This document shows positions 48,927 through 57,242 of a stretch of DNA of 64,000 nt, piece by piece. Origin of the DNA: Bradyrhizobium genosp. L. Its GTDB lineage: Bacteria; Pseudomonadota; Alphaproteobacteria; Rhizobiales; Xanthobacteraceae. The position numbers and the translations under genes were made by a program. Location: the NCBI RefSeq assembly GCF_015624485.1, contig NZ_CP061378.1, positions 3,906,001 to 3,970,000 on the forward strand, read 5' to 3'. The notes beneath the pieces are model-generated. The model saw only the letters and a list, made by a program, of their open reading frames with translations, did not search any database and was not told the DNA's origin. Numbering within the stretch: the first letter of the stretch is position 1; each line of letters opens with the position of its first letter.

Positions 48927-49625
48927 TTACTTCTTGCTTGCGGCGTAGCGCGCCTTGGTCTCGGCATTCATCGGATAGAGGCCGGGGAGCTGGGCGCCAT
49001 TGTTCACTTCATTGACGATCCAGGCTTCCATCCGTTCCTGCTCCGGACCCTCGGCCAGCACGTGGTCGAGGAACGCCTGCGGGATCAGCACCGCGCCATC
49101 CTGGTCGGCAACGACCACGTCATTCGGAAACACCGCAACGCCGCCGCAGCCGATCGGTTCGCCCCAGCCGACGAAGGTCAGGCCCGCGACCGACGGCGGC
49201 GCGGCATAGCCGTCGCACCACACCGGCAGGCCGGTGCCGAGCACGCCCTCGACGTCACGTACCACGCCGTCGGTGACGAGCGCCGTGACGCCGCGCTTCA
49301 TCATGCGTGCGCAGAGGATATCGCCGAAGATACCGGCATCAGTGATGCCCATGGCGTCGACCACCGCGATGCAGCCCTCCGGCATCGCCTCGATTGCGGT
49401 GCGGGTCGAGATCGGCGACGACCAGGATTCCGGCGTCGCCAGATCCTCGCGCGCCGGCACGAAGCGCAGCGTGAAGGCCGGTCCGACCAGCCGCTTCGCG
49501 CCCGGCCGCAGCGGCTTGGTGTCGCGCATCCAGATGTTGCGCAGTCCCTTCTTGAGCAGGACGGTCGTGATGGTGGCGGTGGACACGTGCGACAGCGTCG
49601 CAATCGCTTCGGCGGACAGGGACAT
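48927..49625 (-). CDS. RraA-like protein (4-hydroxy-4-methyl-2-oxoglutarate aldolase / RNase regulator family)
   Basis: A 232-residue RraA-fold protein. Family motifs are V-D-A-M-G-I-T-D-A-G-I-F-G-D-I-L-C, then G-V-T-A-L-V-T-D-G-V-V-R-D, which includes the Mg/substrate Asp and Arg found in HMG/CHA aldolases. Such proteins either regulate RNase E or, more often outside enterics, act as aldolases or oxaloacetate decarboxylases. Genomic pairing with a cupin suggests catabolism rather than RNase control. Divergent from pxpB. Confidence 0.82.
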   Translation of the reverse strand: MSLSAEAIATLSHVSTATITTVLLKKGLRNIWMRDTKPLRPGAKRLVGPAFTLRFVPAREDLATPESWSSPISTRTAIEAMPEGCIAVVDAMGITDAGIFGDILCARMMKRGVTALVTDGVVRDVEGVLGTGLPVWCDGYAAPPSVAGLTFVGWGEPIGCGGVAVFPNDVVVADQDGAVLIPQAFLDHVLAEGPEQERMEAWIVNEVNNGAQLPGLYPMNAETKARYAASKK

Positions 49626-49839
49626 CTGGAAAATCAGCTCCGATGGGAGGAAAAGACCGCGCGCATGTTGCCGCGCAACGCCCCTGCGTCAAGGGCTGCG
49701 CAAGAATTCTGCGATCATCCAAATTTATCGCAGGCCTGCCGATTAATTTATTGAAGTTGCTGCATCATTTTGCACAGAGCGAATTCCGTTTCGTGCCGAA
49801 ACACGCTAGCTTGATGGCTTACGAAGTCCGCTTGATCCC

Positions 49840-50571
49840 ATGGCCGAAACCTTAAGTCCTCCCCGCCTTTTGCCGAGTGGCGATGCCGCCATCACGGTGG
49901 AATTCAGCCGCAGCATCGACGATGTCGCCAACCGGCGCGTGCTGGCGCTCGACCGCATCATCGCGGCCGAGCCGATCGGTGGCATCACCGAAACGGTGCC
50001 GACCTATCGCTCGCTGCTGGTGCATTACGATCCCGTCGAGATCGGCTTCGACACACTCGGCGAGCAGCTGCTCGTCCGCGCCGCCAAGGCATTGCCGACC
50101 GTGTCAGGCACGCGGCGCTGGCGCATCCCGGTCTGCTACGGCGGCGAGCACGGCATCGATCTGGAGGACGTCGCCAAGGCGCTCGAGACCACGCCGGATG
50201 CGATCGTCGCGCGCCATGTCGCCGGCGACTATCGCGTCGCCATGATCGGCTTCACGCCGGGCTGGTCCTATCTCAGCGGGCTGGAGAAGTTCTTGCACAT
50301 GCCGCGCCGCAAGGATCCGCGGCTGCTGACCCCGGCCGGTACGATCTCGATCGGCGGCATCCAGACCGGCGTGCAGTGCCTCGCCGGTCCGAGCGGCTGG
50401 CACCTGCTCGGCCGCACCGCCGTCCGGACCTACCAGCTGCACCGCGACCCGATCTTCCTGCTCGAGCCGGGCGATGCCATCACCTTCATGCCGGTGGACG
50501 CCAAGACGTTTGCGGAACAGGACCGCGCCGCCGAGGCGGGCGAATTCGTCGCCGAGCAGGTGACGCCATGA
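49840..50571 (+). CDS. pxpB: 5-oxoprolinase subunit PxpB (KipI family)
   Basis: A 243-residue subunit of the ATP-dependent 5-oxoprolinase that opens pyroglutamate to glutamate. Visible motifs: G-D-A-A-I-T-V-E-F at residue 14, P-T-Y-R-S-L-L-V-H-Y-D-P and G-F-T-P-G-W-S-Y-L-S-G-L, plus a C-terminal S-G-W-H-L-L-G-R-T. The stop overlaps pxpC by four bases (ATGA). pxpB-C-A order in one operon is the standard bacterial arrangement. Confidence 0.93.
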   Translation: MAETLSPPRLLPSGDAAITVEFSRSIDDVANRRVLALDRIIAAEPIGGITETVPTYRSLLVHYDPVEIGFDTLGEQLLVRAAKALPTVSGTRRWRIPVCYGGEHGIDLEDVAKALETTPDAIVARHVAGDYRVAMIGFTPGWSYLSGLEKFLHMPRRKDPRLLTPAGTISIGGIQTGVQCLAGPSGWHLLGRTAVRTYQLHRDPIFLLEPGDAITFMPVDAKTFAEQDRAAEAGEFVAEQVTP

Positions 50572-51602
50572 GCAAGCTCGTCGTCACCTCGATCGGCCCG
50601 GCGAGTTCGGTGCAGGACGGCGGACGTCCGGGCTCGCAGCGCTACGGCCTGGTTCCGAGCGGCGCGATGGACCGTTTGGCGCTCGCCGCAGCGAACACGC
50701 TGGTCGGTAACGCGCCGTTCGCGGCGGCCGTCGAGATCGGCCCGTTCGGCGCGGCGCTGACCGCGCGTGGCGGCGCGGTGCGCATCGCGCTATCGGGCGC
50801 GCCCCGCAACGCCGACATCGGCGGCCGCGCGGTCGCCGCAGACTCGTCAGCCACGCTCGCCGACGGCGAAACCCTCAACCTCGGCTTCGCCCGCGGCGGC
50901 TCCTTCAGCTATCTCGCGATCGAGGGCGGCATTCAGGGCGAACCGATGTTCGGCAGCCTCGCCGTGAACGCCCGCGCCGGGCTTGGCAGCCCCTACCAGC
51001 GGCCGCTGCAGAGTGGAGACGAGTTGAAGACGAAGCCCGCCGGCGGCACCGCCGAGCGCCGCATCGAATTGCCGGCGGCAAGCGACGCGCCGATCCGCGT
51101 CGTGTTCGGCCCGCAGGACGATGAGTTCTCCGAGGACAACAAGAGGCTATTCCTCGACAGCGAATGGAAGATTTCGGCAACCAGCGACCGCATGGGCTAC
51201 CGGCTCGAAGGCCCGAGCATCAAACATCTCGACGGCCACAACATCGTCTCCGACGGCACCGTGAACGGCAGTATCCAGGTGCCGGGCGTCGGCCAGCCGA
51301 TCGTGCTGATGCCGGACCGCGGCACCAGCGGCGGCTATCCCAAGATCGCGACCGTGATCTCGGCCGATTTCGGCCGCTTCGCGCAGATCTCGGCCGGCCG
51401 GCCGTTCCGCTTCAAGGCAGTGACGATGGCGGAAGCGCAGGCCGAGGCACGCAAATTCCACGAGCTGCTACGGTCCCTGCCCGACCGTCTCCGCGGCATC
51501 GACGATTTCGGCCTCAACATCGAGGCGCTGCGAGATGCTAATGTCGCAGGCCAGGCGGTCAGCGCCATCGACGCTGCGACGTGGCAAGTGGCCGTTCCCT
51601 AG
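50568..51602 (+). CDS. pxpC: 5-oxoprolinase subunit PxpC (KipA family)
   Basis: A 344-residue partner of PxpB. N-terminal S-S-V-Q-D-G-G-R-P-G-S-Q-R-Y-G-L and P-S-G-A-M-D are diagnostic; the late G-Y-R-L-E-G-P and T-S-G-G-Y-P-K-I-A-T-V match biotin-dependent-carboxylase-like KipA proteins. The start ATG overlaps the pxpB stop. The stop codon lies within the edge of the palindromic element at 51602-51650. Confidence 0.93.
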   Translation: MSKLVVTSIGPASSVQDGGRPGSQRYGLVPSGAMDRLALAAANTLVGNAPFAAAVEIGPFGAALTARGGAVRIALSGAPRNADIGGRAVAADSSATLADGETLNLGFARGGSFSYLAIEGGIQGEPMFGSLAVNARAGLGSPYQRPLQSGDELKTKPAGGTAERRIELPAASDAPIRVVFGPQDDEFSEDNKRLFLDSEWKISATSDRMGYRLEGPSIKHLDGHNIVSDGTVNGSIQVPGVGQPIVLMPDRGTSGGYPKIATVISADFGRFAQISAGRPFRFKAVTMAEAQAEARKFHELLRSLPDRLRGIDDFGLNIEALRDANVAGQAVSAIDAATWQVAVP

Positions 51603-51650
51603 CGCATGATCCGGAAAAGTGTGAAGCGGTTTTCCGAAGAGATCATGCGC
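51602..51650. repeat. Dispersed palindromic element, type C
   Basis: GCGCATGATC and GATCATGCGC arms enclose GGAAAA / TTTTCC inner arms and a short loop (49 bases in all). This is a very common rhizobial intergenic palindrome. It separates pxpC from pxpA and could stabilise or attenuate the mRNA between them. Confidence 0.75.
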
Positions 51651-51687
51651 AAATAAAACAATGACATCAAGAAAAGGATCGATCGTC

Positions 51688-52458
51688 ATGACCTCAACCA
51701 TCGACCTCAATTGCGATCTCGGCGAAAGCTTCGGCCCCTGGGAAATGGGCAACGACGCCGCGATGATCGAGCTTGCGACCTCGGTCAATGTCGCCTGCGG
51801 CTTCCATGCCGGCGATGCCGACATCATGCGCAAGACCGTCGAGCTCGCGAAAGCGCGCGGCGTCAGCGTCGGCGCCCACCCCGGCTACCGCGACCTGCAC
51901 GGCTTCGGCCGCCGCCCGATGCCGGGGCTGACGTCGTCGGAGATCGAGAACCTGATCGCCTACCAGATCGGCGCCTTGCAGGCGATCGCGACCGCCGCCG
52001 GCCACAAGGTGACGCACGTCAAGGCACACGGCGCGATCTCCAACGTCGCCTGCGAGGACGACATGACCGCGCGGGCAATCGCCAACGCGATCAAGGCGGT
52101 CGACCCCAATTTGATCTTCGTGGTGCTCGCCAACTCGAAGCTGGTGCGCGCGGGCGAAGCCGCCAACCTGCGGATGGCGCATGAGGTGTTCGCCGACCGG
52201 GCCTATGAGGACGACGGCAATCTGGTGTCGCGCAAGAAGCCCGGCGCCGTGCTGCACGATCCCAAGGCGATCGCCGAGCGCGTGGTGCGGATGGTGCAGG
52301 ACAGTGCCGTGGTCTCCGTCACCGGCAAGGTGATCAAGATGCAGACCGACACCGTCTGCATCCACGGCGACACCAAGGGGGCCGTCGAGATCGCGCGCGG
52401 CCTGCGCGAGGCGCTGAAGGCTGCCGGCATCACGGTCGCGCCGTTCAAGACACACTGA
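51688..52458 (+). CDS. pxpA: 5-oxoprolinase subunit PxpA (LamB/YcsF family)
   Basis: A 256-residue subunit completing 5-oxoprolinase. The diagnostic N terminus is [12 protein letters not shown], then [10 protein letters not shown] and G-A-H-P-G-Y-R-D and V-K-A-H-G-A. ATG 51688 is preferred because AAGGA lies nine bases upstream, while the ATG at 51661 has none. Cotranscribed with pxpBC across the palindrome. A terminator follows. Confidence 0.94.
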   Translation: MTSTIDLNCDLGESFGPWEMGNDAAMIELATSVNVACGFHAGDADIMRKTVELAKARGVSVGAHPGYRDLHGFGRRPMPGLTSSEIENLIAYQIGALQAIATAAGHKVTHVKAHGAISNVACEDDMTARAIANAIKAVDPNLIFVVLANSKLVRAGEAANLRMAHEVFADRAYEDDGNLVSRKKPGAVLHDPKAIAERVVRMVQDSAVVSVTGKVIKMQTDTVCIHGDTKGAVEIARGLREALKAAGITVAPFKTH

Positions 52459-52480
52459 GTTTGCTGACGACGCAAATGAA

Positions 52481-52507
52481 GGGCCGGCAGCAGCTGCCGG
52501 CCCTTTT
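52481..52507 (+). terminator. Intrinsic terminator
   Basis: GGGCCGGCAG-CAG-CTGCCGGCCC is a perfect ten-base stem with a three-base loop followed by TTTT. It ends the pxp operon. Confidence 0.9.
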
Positions 52508-52609
52508 AGATTCTGTTAAGAGTCTTCTTAAACCCAAACTTTGCCGATTTGTTGCTAGGTGCAAGCTTCCGAGCCTTCACGTTCCTCTCAGGACATTGGG
52601 TACGAAAGC

Positions 52610-53005
52610 ATGTTCCGCACCACTCTCTCCATCGCAATTGCCGCGGTTGCCACGGCCGCCTTCACCAGCGCCGCCTCCGCCGGCTGCAACGTCTGCTACA
52701 CGCCGCCGCCCCAGCCCTGCACGACCTGCTACCAGGTGCAGACCGTGCCGCCGCAGTATCGCACGGTCGAGCAGACCGTGATGGTGTCGCCGGGTCACGT
52801 CATCGCGCATCGCACGCCGGCGCAGTATCGCACCGTGATGGTGCCGAGGACCGTGATGGTTGCGCCCGAGGGTGTCGCCTATGAGCGCATCCCGCCGCAA
52901 TATGCGACCCAGCAGCGCGTCGAGATGGTCTCGCCCGGCTATTCCTACTATCAACCGGTCCAGCCGACCTGCAGCACCTGCGGCGGTTACGGCTACGGCT
53001 ACTGA
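52610..53005 (+). CDS. Small exported Cys/Tyr-rich repeat protein of unknown function
   Basis: A 131-residue exported protein with a signal peptide (M-F-R-T-T-L-S-I-A-I-A-A-V-A-T-A-A-F...A-S-A). The mature part has C-N-V-C and C-T-T-C near the N terminus and C-S-T-C near the C terminus, with repeated Q-Y-R-T-V and V-M-V-S/A-P-G/E units between, ending G-Y-G-Y-G-Y. I recognise similar short proteins in Bradyrhizobium but not a function; a surface or periplasmic structural role is possible. Confidence 0.75.
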   Translation: MFRTTLSIAIAAVATAAFTSAASAGCNVCYTPPPQPCTTCYQVQTVPPQYRTVEQTVMVSPGHVIAHRTPAQYRTVMVPRTVMVAPEGVAYERIPPQYATQQRVEMVSPGYSYYQPVQPTCSTCGGYGYGY

Positions 53006-53014
53006 CGAGATTGC

Positions 53015-53101
53015 GTAGGGTGGGCAACGCGCAGCGTGCCCACCTTCACGAGCACAGCAGGGATGGTGGGCACGTCGCTGACGCTCCTTTGCCCACCCTA
53101 C
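53015..53101. repeat. Dispersed palindromic element, type D
   Basis: GTAGGGTGGGCAA and TTTGCCCACCCTAC arms, with inner GTGCCCACC / GGTGGGCAC, span 87 bases. It is a recognisable rhizobial intergenic repeat, standing just after the exported protein gene. Confidence 0.75.
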
Positions 53102-53122
53102 AAGTTCTATGAATTCGCAAAC

Positions 53123-53159
53123 AAAAGCCGCCGCCTGAGGCCATCAGGCGGCGGCTTTT
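53123..53159. terminator. Bidirectional intrinsic terminator
   Basis: AAAAGCCGCCGCCTGA and TCAGGCGGCGGCTTTT form a perfect 16-base stem around a five-base loop. A and T runs at its ends allow termination in both directions, for the gene ending at 53005 and the minus-strand small gene ending at 53176. Confidence 0.9.
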
Positions 53160-53175
53160 GGATTTTCTTGACGCC

Positions 53176-53328
53176 TCAGAACGGATGGACGGACAGCGTC
53201 CCGAACACGATCGCTGCAATCACCGCAAACGCGCTGTACAGCGCCGCGGTCTGAATTCCGGGCCCGGTCTTCCGTGAAATGCTTCGCGCGTAAAGATGCA
53301 GGCGGGCTTCCGCCGATAGTTCGCGCAT
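53176..53328 (-). CDS. Small membrane protein (50 aa)
   Basis: A 50-residue protein: a polar, basic N terminus (M-R-E-L-S-A-E-A-R-L-H-L-Y-A-R) and one hydrophobic helix (L-Y-S-A-F-A-V-I-A-A-I-V-F-G-T-L). TTGGAG ends eight bases before the ATG, and a strong terminator lies 16 bases after the stop. It is too short to be found by usual cut-offs. Function unknown. Confidence 0.65.
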   Translation of the reverse strand: MRELSAEARLHLYARSISRKTGPGIQTAALYSAFAVIAAIVFGTLSVHPF

Positions 53329-53506
53329 GGTCGATCTCCAACGCCCCATTCGAGGCCATATGGAATATCGTTCCCGCGCGGTTTCAAGCGGGCGGCCAAA
53401 ATAGTGATGCCGCCCCCTTGGGGAACTGGGTTCCGAGAGAATTATTCTTCGGCCCGGATTCGTCCGAGAATTTTATTCGGTGCAATTGGAGACGACTGGA
53501 ACCTGG

Positions 53507-55114
53507 CTAGTAGACGTCCTGCTGGAACCGGCCCTTCTTCTTCAGATCGGCGACGAAGCTGATCGCCTCGTCGGTCGAGCGCGCGCCGAACTGGGCGACG
53601 ATATCGACCATCGCCCGCTCGACGTCCTTCGCCATCCGCTTGGCGTCGCCGCAGATATAGACGTTGGCGCCTTCCGCGAGCCAGGTCCACAGCTCGCGGC
53701 CGACCTCGCGCATGCGATCCTGCACATAGAATTTCTTCTCGCCGTCGCGCGACCAGGCGAGCGACAGCCGCGTCAGCAAGCCCGCCGTCTTCATCGCGTT
53801 GAGCTCGTCGGCATAGAAGAAATCGCAGTCCGAGCGCTGATGGCCGAAGAACAGCCAGTTCTTGCCCTGCGCACCGGTGGCCCGGCGATCGAGCAGGAAG
53901 GCGCGGAACGGCGCGATGCCGGTGCCCGGCCCGATCATGATGATCGGCGTCTTCGAGTCCTGCGGCAGCGCGAAGCCGTGCGCCTTCTGCACGTAGACCC
54001 TGACCTCATCGCCCGGATTGATCCGCTCGGCGAGGAAGGTCGAGGCCAGTCCCAGGCGCTTGCGCTTGTTGACGACATAGCGGACGCAATCGACCGTCAG
54101 CGACAATTTCCCCGGCGTCGCGTTGTGCGACGACGAGATCGAGTAGAGCCGCGGCTGCAGCGGCTCCAGCGCCTCGACGAATGCCTCCGGATGCGGCCGC
54201 ACCTTGGGGAATTTCTGCAGCGCGGCCATAACGTCGAGCGTTGCGGCGTCGCCATCGGGATCCTCGCCTTGCGCCAGCGCCCGCGCCTTCTCGCGCAGTG
54301 CGCCGCCGGTCAGATACGACACCAGCTCGAACAGCGTGTCGGGCGCCGGCGATAGCGAGACGTCATCCTGCAGCACCTCGCGCAGCGTCTTGCCGCGGAC
54401 TTCCGTCGTATGCGAGGCGCCGAGCAGCGCGATCACCTGGTCGACCAGACCGAGATCGTTGCGCGCGAAGATGCCGAAGGAATCGCCGACCACATAGTCC
54501 AGGCCGCATGGATCGAGATCGAACTCGAAATGCCAGGTCTCCTTCTCCGATCCCTTCTTGTTGAGCTGCCGACGTGACAGGAATTTCGCCGCCACCGGAT
54601 TGTCGCGCGAGCGGCCGGCTTCAGCCGCCGGCGCCGCTGCCGCGACCGGTTCGGCTTCAGCAGGCGCCGCGGCCGAAGCTGGCGCCTTGTCGAGCTCCTC
54701 GTAGAGCGACTTCAGCATCCGCGCGGTGTCCTTGCCGCCAGGGACGCAGAGGTTGAGCCGCGCTTCGCTCTTGCCGGCGATCGCTTCCGAATAGTCCTGG
54801 CAATTGTAGCCGCACTGGCCGCAATCCTGCTGCGCCATCGCCGCCATCATCCGCCGCCTGAGCGGCCGGCCTTCGGCGAGCTTCATGCGGTCAGCGATCG
54901 GCATGGTCTGGTCGTGCCACGGCGCCTCGCCGTCGTCGCCATCGCCATCGCCGGCCGCCTGCATGATACCGGCGCCCTGCTCCGATGACAGCGGCGTCGG
55001 CGCGTCCGACAACAGTCCGGCGAAGAAGCCGTTGAGCCAGGAGCGTTGCGCCTCCGAGAATGGCGCGCTGTCCGGAATGATCTCGAGCTTGGGCGGAGGG
55101 GTGATCTGGTTCAT
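53507..55114 (-). CDS. CysJ-like flavoprotein reductase with N-terminal Cys cluster, partner of NirA
   Basis: A 535-residue reductase. Residues about 95-125 hold a Cys cluster (C-G-Q-C-G-Y-N-C-Q-D-Y...L-C-V-P-G-G), a probable Fe-S site. After an Ala/Pro linker comes a CysJ/ferredoxin-reductase-type domain: L-Y-S-I-S-S-S (flavin), G-P-G-T-G-I-A-P-F-R (NADP), V-Y-I-C-G-D-A-K-R-M, and a terminal aromatic Y. The flavodoxin domain of true CysJ is absent. Its start overlaps the nirA stop by four bases, so it very probably feeds NADPH electrons to NirA in place of ferredoxin. Confidence 0.85.
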   Translation of the reverse strand: MNQITPPPKLEIIPDSAPFSEAQRSWLNGFFAGLLSDAPTPLSSEQGAGIMQAAGDGDGDDGEAPWHDQTMPIADRMKLAEGRPLRRRMMAAMAQQDCGQCGYNCQDYSEAIAGKSEARLNLCVPGGKDTARMLKSLYEELDKAPASAAAPAEAEPVAAAAPAAEAGRSRDNPVAAKFLSRRQLNKKGSEKETWHFEFDLDPCGLDYVVGDSFGIFARNDLGLVDQVIALLGASHTTEVRGKTLREVLQDDVSLSPAPDTLFELVSYLTGGALREKARALAQGEDPDGDAATLDVMAALQKFPKVRPHPEAFVEALEPLQPRLYSISSSHNATPGKLSLTVDCVRYVVNKRKRLGLASTFLAERINPGDEVRVYVQKAHGFALPQDSKTPIIMIGPGTGIAPFRAFLLDRRATGAQGKNWLFFGHQRSDCDFFYADELNAMKTAGLLTRLSLAWSRDGEKKFYVQDRMREVGRELWTWLAEGANVYICGDAKRMAKDVERAMVDIVAQFGARSTDEAISFVADLKKKGRFQQDVY

Positions 55115-56895
55115 GCCAAAACCTCGGCGTCGGCGAGCTTGCGCAGCGCTTCGCCGTCATGGCGGCGCGCAAAGCTGAGGAAGGACTCTTCGGTGGACGT
55201 GCGATGGGCGAGATAGGCCTTCAGCAGCCGCTCGACCGCCTGCGGCGCGTCCTCGGCCTTGAGGTCGTGAAACACCTCCTGCCCGACCACGGCATTGGCG
55301 CCAAAGCCGCCGCCCGCGAACAGATGATAGCCCTCGACCGTGTCGCCATCGTCGTTGACGGGCACGCGCGCGCCGATCAGCCCGATGTCGCTGATATAGT
55401 GCTGGGCGCAGGAATGATGGCAGCCGGTCAAATGGATGTTGACCGGCACGTCCATCGCCACCCGCGGCTCGCACCAGTCGCCGATCTCGCTGGCATGCCG
55501 TTTGGTGTTCGATGCCGCGAAACGGCAGCCGGCATTGCCGGTACAGGCGATCAGCCCGGCCTTGATCTGCGAAGCTTCGACCGCAAGCCCGATGCTCTTG
55601 ATTGCGGCGACCGCGAGCTCGATGTTCTCGTCGCGCACGCCCGAGATCAACAGGTTCTGCCAGACCGTCAGGCGGATATCGCCATCGCCGAGATCGTGCG
55701 CGATCTTCGCGAGGCCCCGCATCTGCGTGCAGCTGACCTTGCCGAGCGGCAACGCGACGCCGATCCAGTTCAGCCCGGCCTGCTTCTGCTTGTGCACGCC
55801 GATATGCGCCATGCGATCGAACCCGGGCCGCGCCACCAGCGCATCCGCCGGCACGCGGGTGAACGGCTGCCCCAGCCGCTGCTCGACCAGCGCAAGGAAT
55901 TTGTCGTGGCCCATGTCGTCGAGCACATATTTCAACCGCGCCTTGTTGCGGTTGGTGCGGTCACCGGTCTCGATGAAGATGCGCACGATGGCATCCGCAA
56001 CGCTGGTCGCATCCGACGGCTTGACGATGATGTCGGAGTACTTTGCGAAATCCCTGTGCCCGGTGATGCCGCCGACGCCGAGCCTGAACCAGACGCCGGG
56101 TTCGATGCCGAAGCCGTCCTTGACCTCGACCGCGGTGAAGGCGATGTCGTTGGTCTCCTCCAGCACCGCGATCGCGCCGGCGCCGTCGAAGGCGACGTTG
56201 AACTTGCGCGGCAGGCCGTACAGCGAGCGGTCGTTGAGGATGTGGTGGTGCCACTCCCGCGCATAGGGCCTGGTGTCGAGCAGTTCCTGCGGATCGATGC
56301 CGGCGGTCGGTGTGCCCGTGACGTTGCGGATGTTGTCGGCGCCGGAGCCGCGCGAGCTCAAACCCAGATCCTGAATGCCCTCGATCAGCGCCACCGCATG
56401 CTTCGGCGGAATTTCGCGCACCTGGAGATTGGCGCGCGTGGTGACGTGGCAATACGGCCCGCACAGCTCCTCGGTGAGATCGGCGAGATCGGCGAATTGC
56501 CAATGCTTCAGGATCCCGTTCGGGATGCGCAGCCGGCACATGTAGGAGTCCTGCGCCGGCGCGACATAGAACAGCCCGAAATAGCGCCAGCGGAAATTGT
56601 CCGCCGGCGTCGGGGCTGCGTTGTCGCGCGCCTGCTGCCTGAGCCGCGGATACGCATCGAACGGATGCTCCTCGCGCTTGAACTTCTCCTGGTCGGCGAG
56701 TTTCTTGCCCGACGCGGTGACCTTGTCCTGCGCCTTGAGATGGATGGCGTCGGGGCCGACCGGCTCGGCGCTCGCCTTGCTCGCACCACCACCAAGGCCG
56801 CGGCCGACGCGGCTGATCTGCAGGCCGGTGGTGAAACCTTCCAGATAGCGCTTCTGCTCGTCGGAGAAGTCGACTGAGAGCGGCTCGATTTTCAT
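55111..56895 (-). CDS. nirA: Ferredoxin-type assimilatory nitrite reductase
   Basis: A 594-residue siroheme/[4Fe-4S] enzyme reducing nitrite to ammonium. The cofactor Cys pairs are C-T-G-N-A-G-C-R-F-A and G-C-H-H-S-C-A-Q-H; the second usually reads G-C-P-N-S-C in such reductases. Siroheme-binding basic residues appear in H-V-T-T-R-A-N-L-Q and R-N-V-T-G-T-P. Length fits NirA rather than CysI. It lies in nasT-nasS-nirA order, which argues for nitrite over sulfite. Preceded by a sigma54-like promoter and a structured leader. Confidence 0.9.
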   Translation of the reverse strand: MKIEPLSVDFSDEQKRYLEGFTTGLQISRVGRGLGGGASKASAEPVGPDAIHLKAQDKVTASGKKLADQEKFKREEHPFDAYPRLRQQARDNAAPTPADNFRWRYFGLFYVAPAQDSYMCRLRIPNGILKHWQFADLADLTEELCGPYCHVTTRANLQVREIPPKHAVALIEGIQDLGLSSRGSGADNIRNVTGTPTAGIDPQELLDTRPYAREWHHHILNDRSLYGLPRKFNVAFDGAGAIAVLEETNDIAFTAVEVKDGFGIEPGVWFRLGVGGITGHRDFAKYSDIIVKPSDATSVADAIVRIFIETGDRTNRNKARLKYVLDDMGHDKFLALVEQRLGQPFTRVPADALVARPGFDRMAHIGVHKQKQAGLNWIGVALPLGKVSCTQMRGLAKIAHDLGDGDIRLTVWQNLLISGVRDENIELAVAAIKSIGLAVEASQIKAGLIACTGNAGCRFAASNTKRHASEIGDWCEPRVAMDVPVNIHLTGCHHSCAQHYISDIGLIGARVPVNDDGDTVEGYHLFAGGGFGANAVVGQEVFHDLKAEDAPQAVERLLKAYLAHRTSTEESFLSFARRHDGEALRKLADAEVLA

Positions 56896-57070
56896 GACTG
56901 AGACGAAGCTCCTGCGGCCACCCTGCGGGTGGATTCAACGAAACGGGGTGACCGCTGAGGGATCGGATCCGGCGGCTCCCGCCGGTTCGTCCCCAAAACG
57001 GCCCGGACAGCCTCGTTGCTGCGGAAATCCATCTTGGACATTGCCAGCCGCCTTCGGCGACGGCTGGCTG
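56896..57070 (-). promoter_or_regulatory. Structured nirA leader, candidate NasT (ANTAR) target
   Basis: The expected nirA 5' leader contains three hairpins: 57043-57068 (GCCAGCCG / CGGCTGGC), 56969-56985 (CCGGCGG-CTC-CCGCCGG) and 56918-56932 (CCACCC-TGC-GGGTGG) just before the ribosome-binding region. NasT-type ANTAR proteins act by binding paired hairpins and preventing termination, so this is a plausible target. I could not verify the hexaloop consensus or a terminator U run by eye. Confidence 0.4.
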
Positions 57071-57081
57071 CACTGCAACAT

Positions 57082-57096
57082 TCAAGTCGCGTGCCA
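57082..57096 (-). promoter_or_regulatory. Candidate sigma54 promoter of nirA
   Basis: Reading on the minus strand, TGGCACG-CGAC-TTGA matches the sigma54 consensus TGGCACG-N4-TTGC at every position except the final C. Spacing is exact. A 14-base perfect palindrome (57112-57125) lies upstream. The inferred start of transcription, about 57070, leaves a 175-base leader. Confidence 0.5.
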
Positions 57097-57111
57097 GTCC
57101 GATACGGAAGC

Positions 57112-57125
57112 AATATCTCGATATT
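57112..57125. promoter_or_regulatory. Palindrome upstream of nirA promoter
   Basis: AATATCTCGATATT is a perfect 14-base palindrome in an AT-rich patch, 16 bases upstream of the sigma54-like site. It may be an activator site; it does not match the NtrC consensus. Confidence 0.35.
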
Positions 57126-57242
57126 TCAGTGAGTTACGAAAATGCGCGAAACCGACCGATCCGCCGGCCGTCTTGGTTTCTGGGCATCCCGCTCAGAAAA
57201 TGAGCGAATGGCGTTCGCTGCCTAGAAAAGCATCGCGCCGGC

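Noticed and set aside
55159..56877. 572-codon open frame opposite nirA
   Set aside because: Antisense shadow; Asp/Arg/His-rich composition typical of such frames in high-GC DNA.
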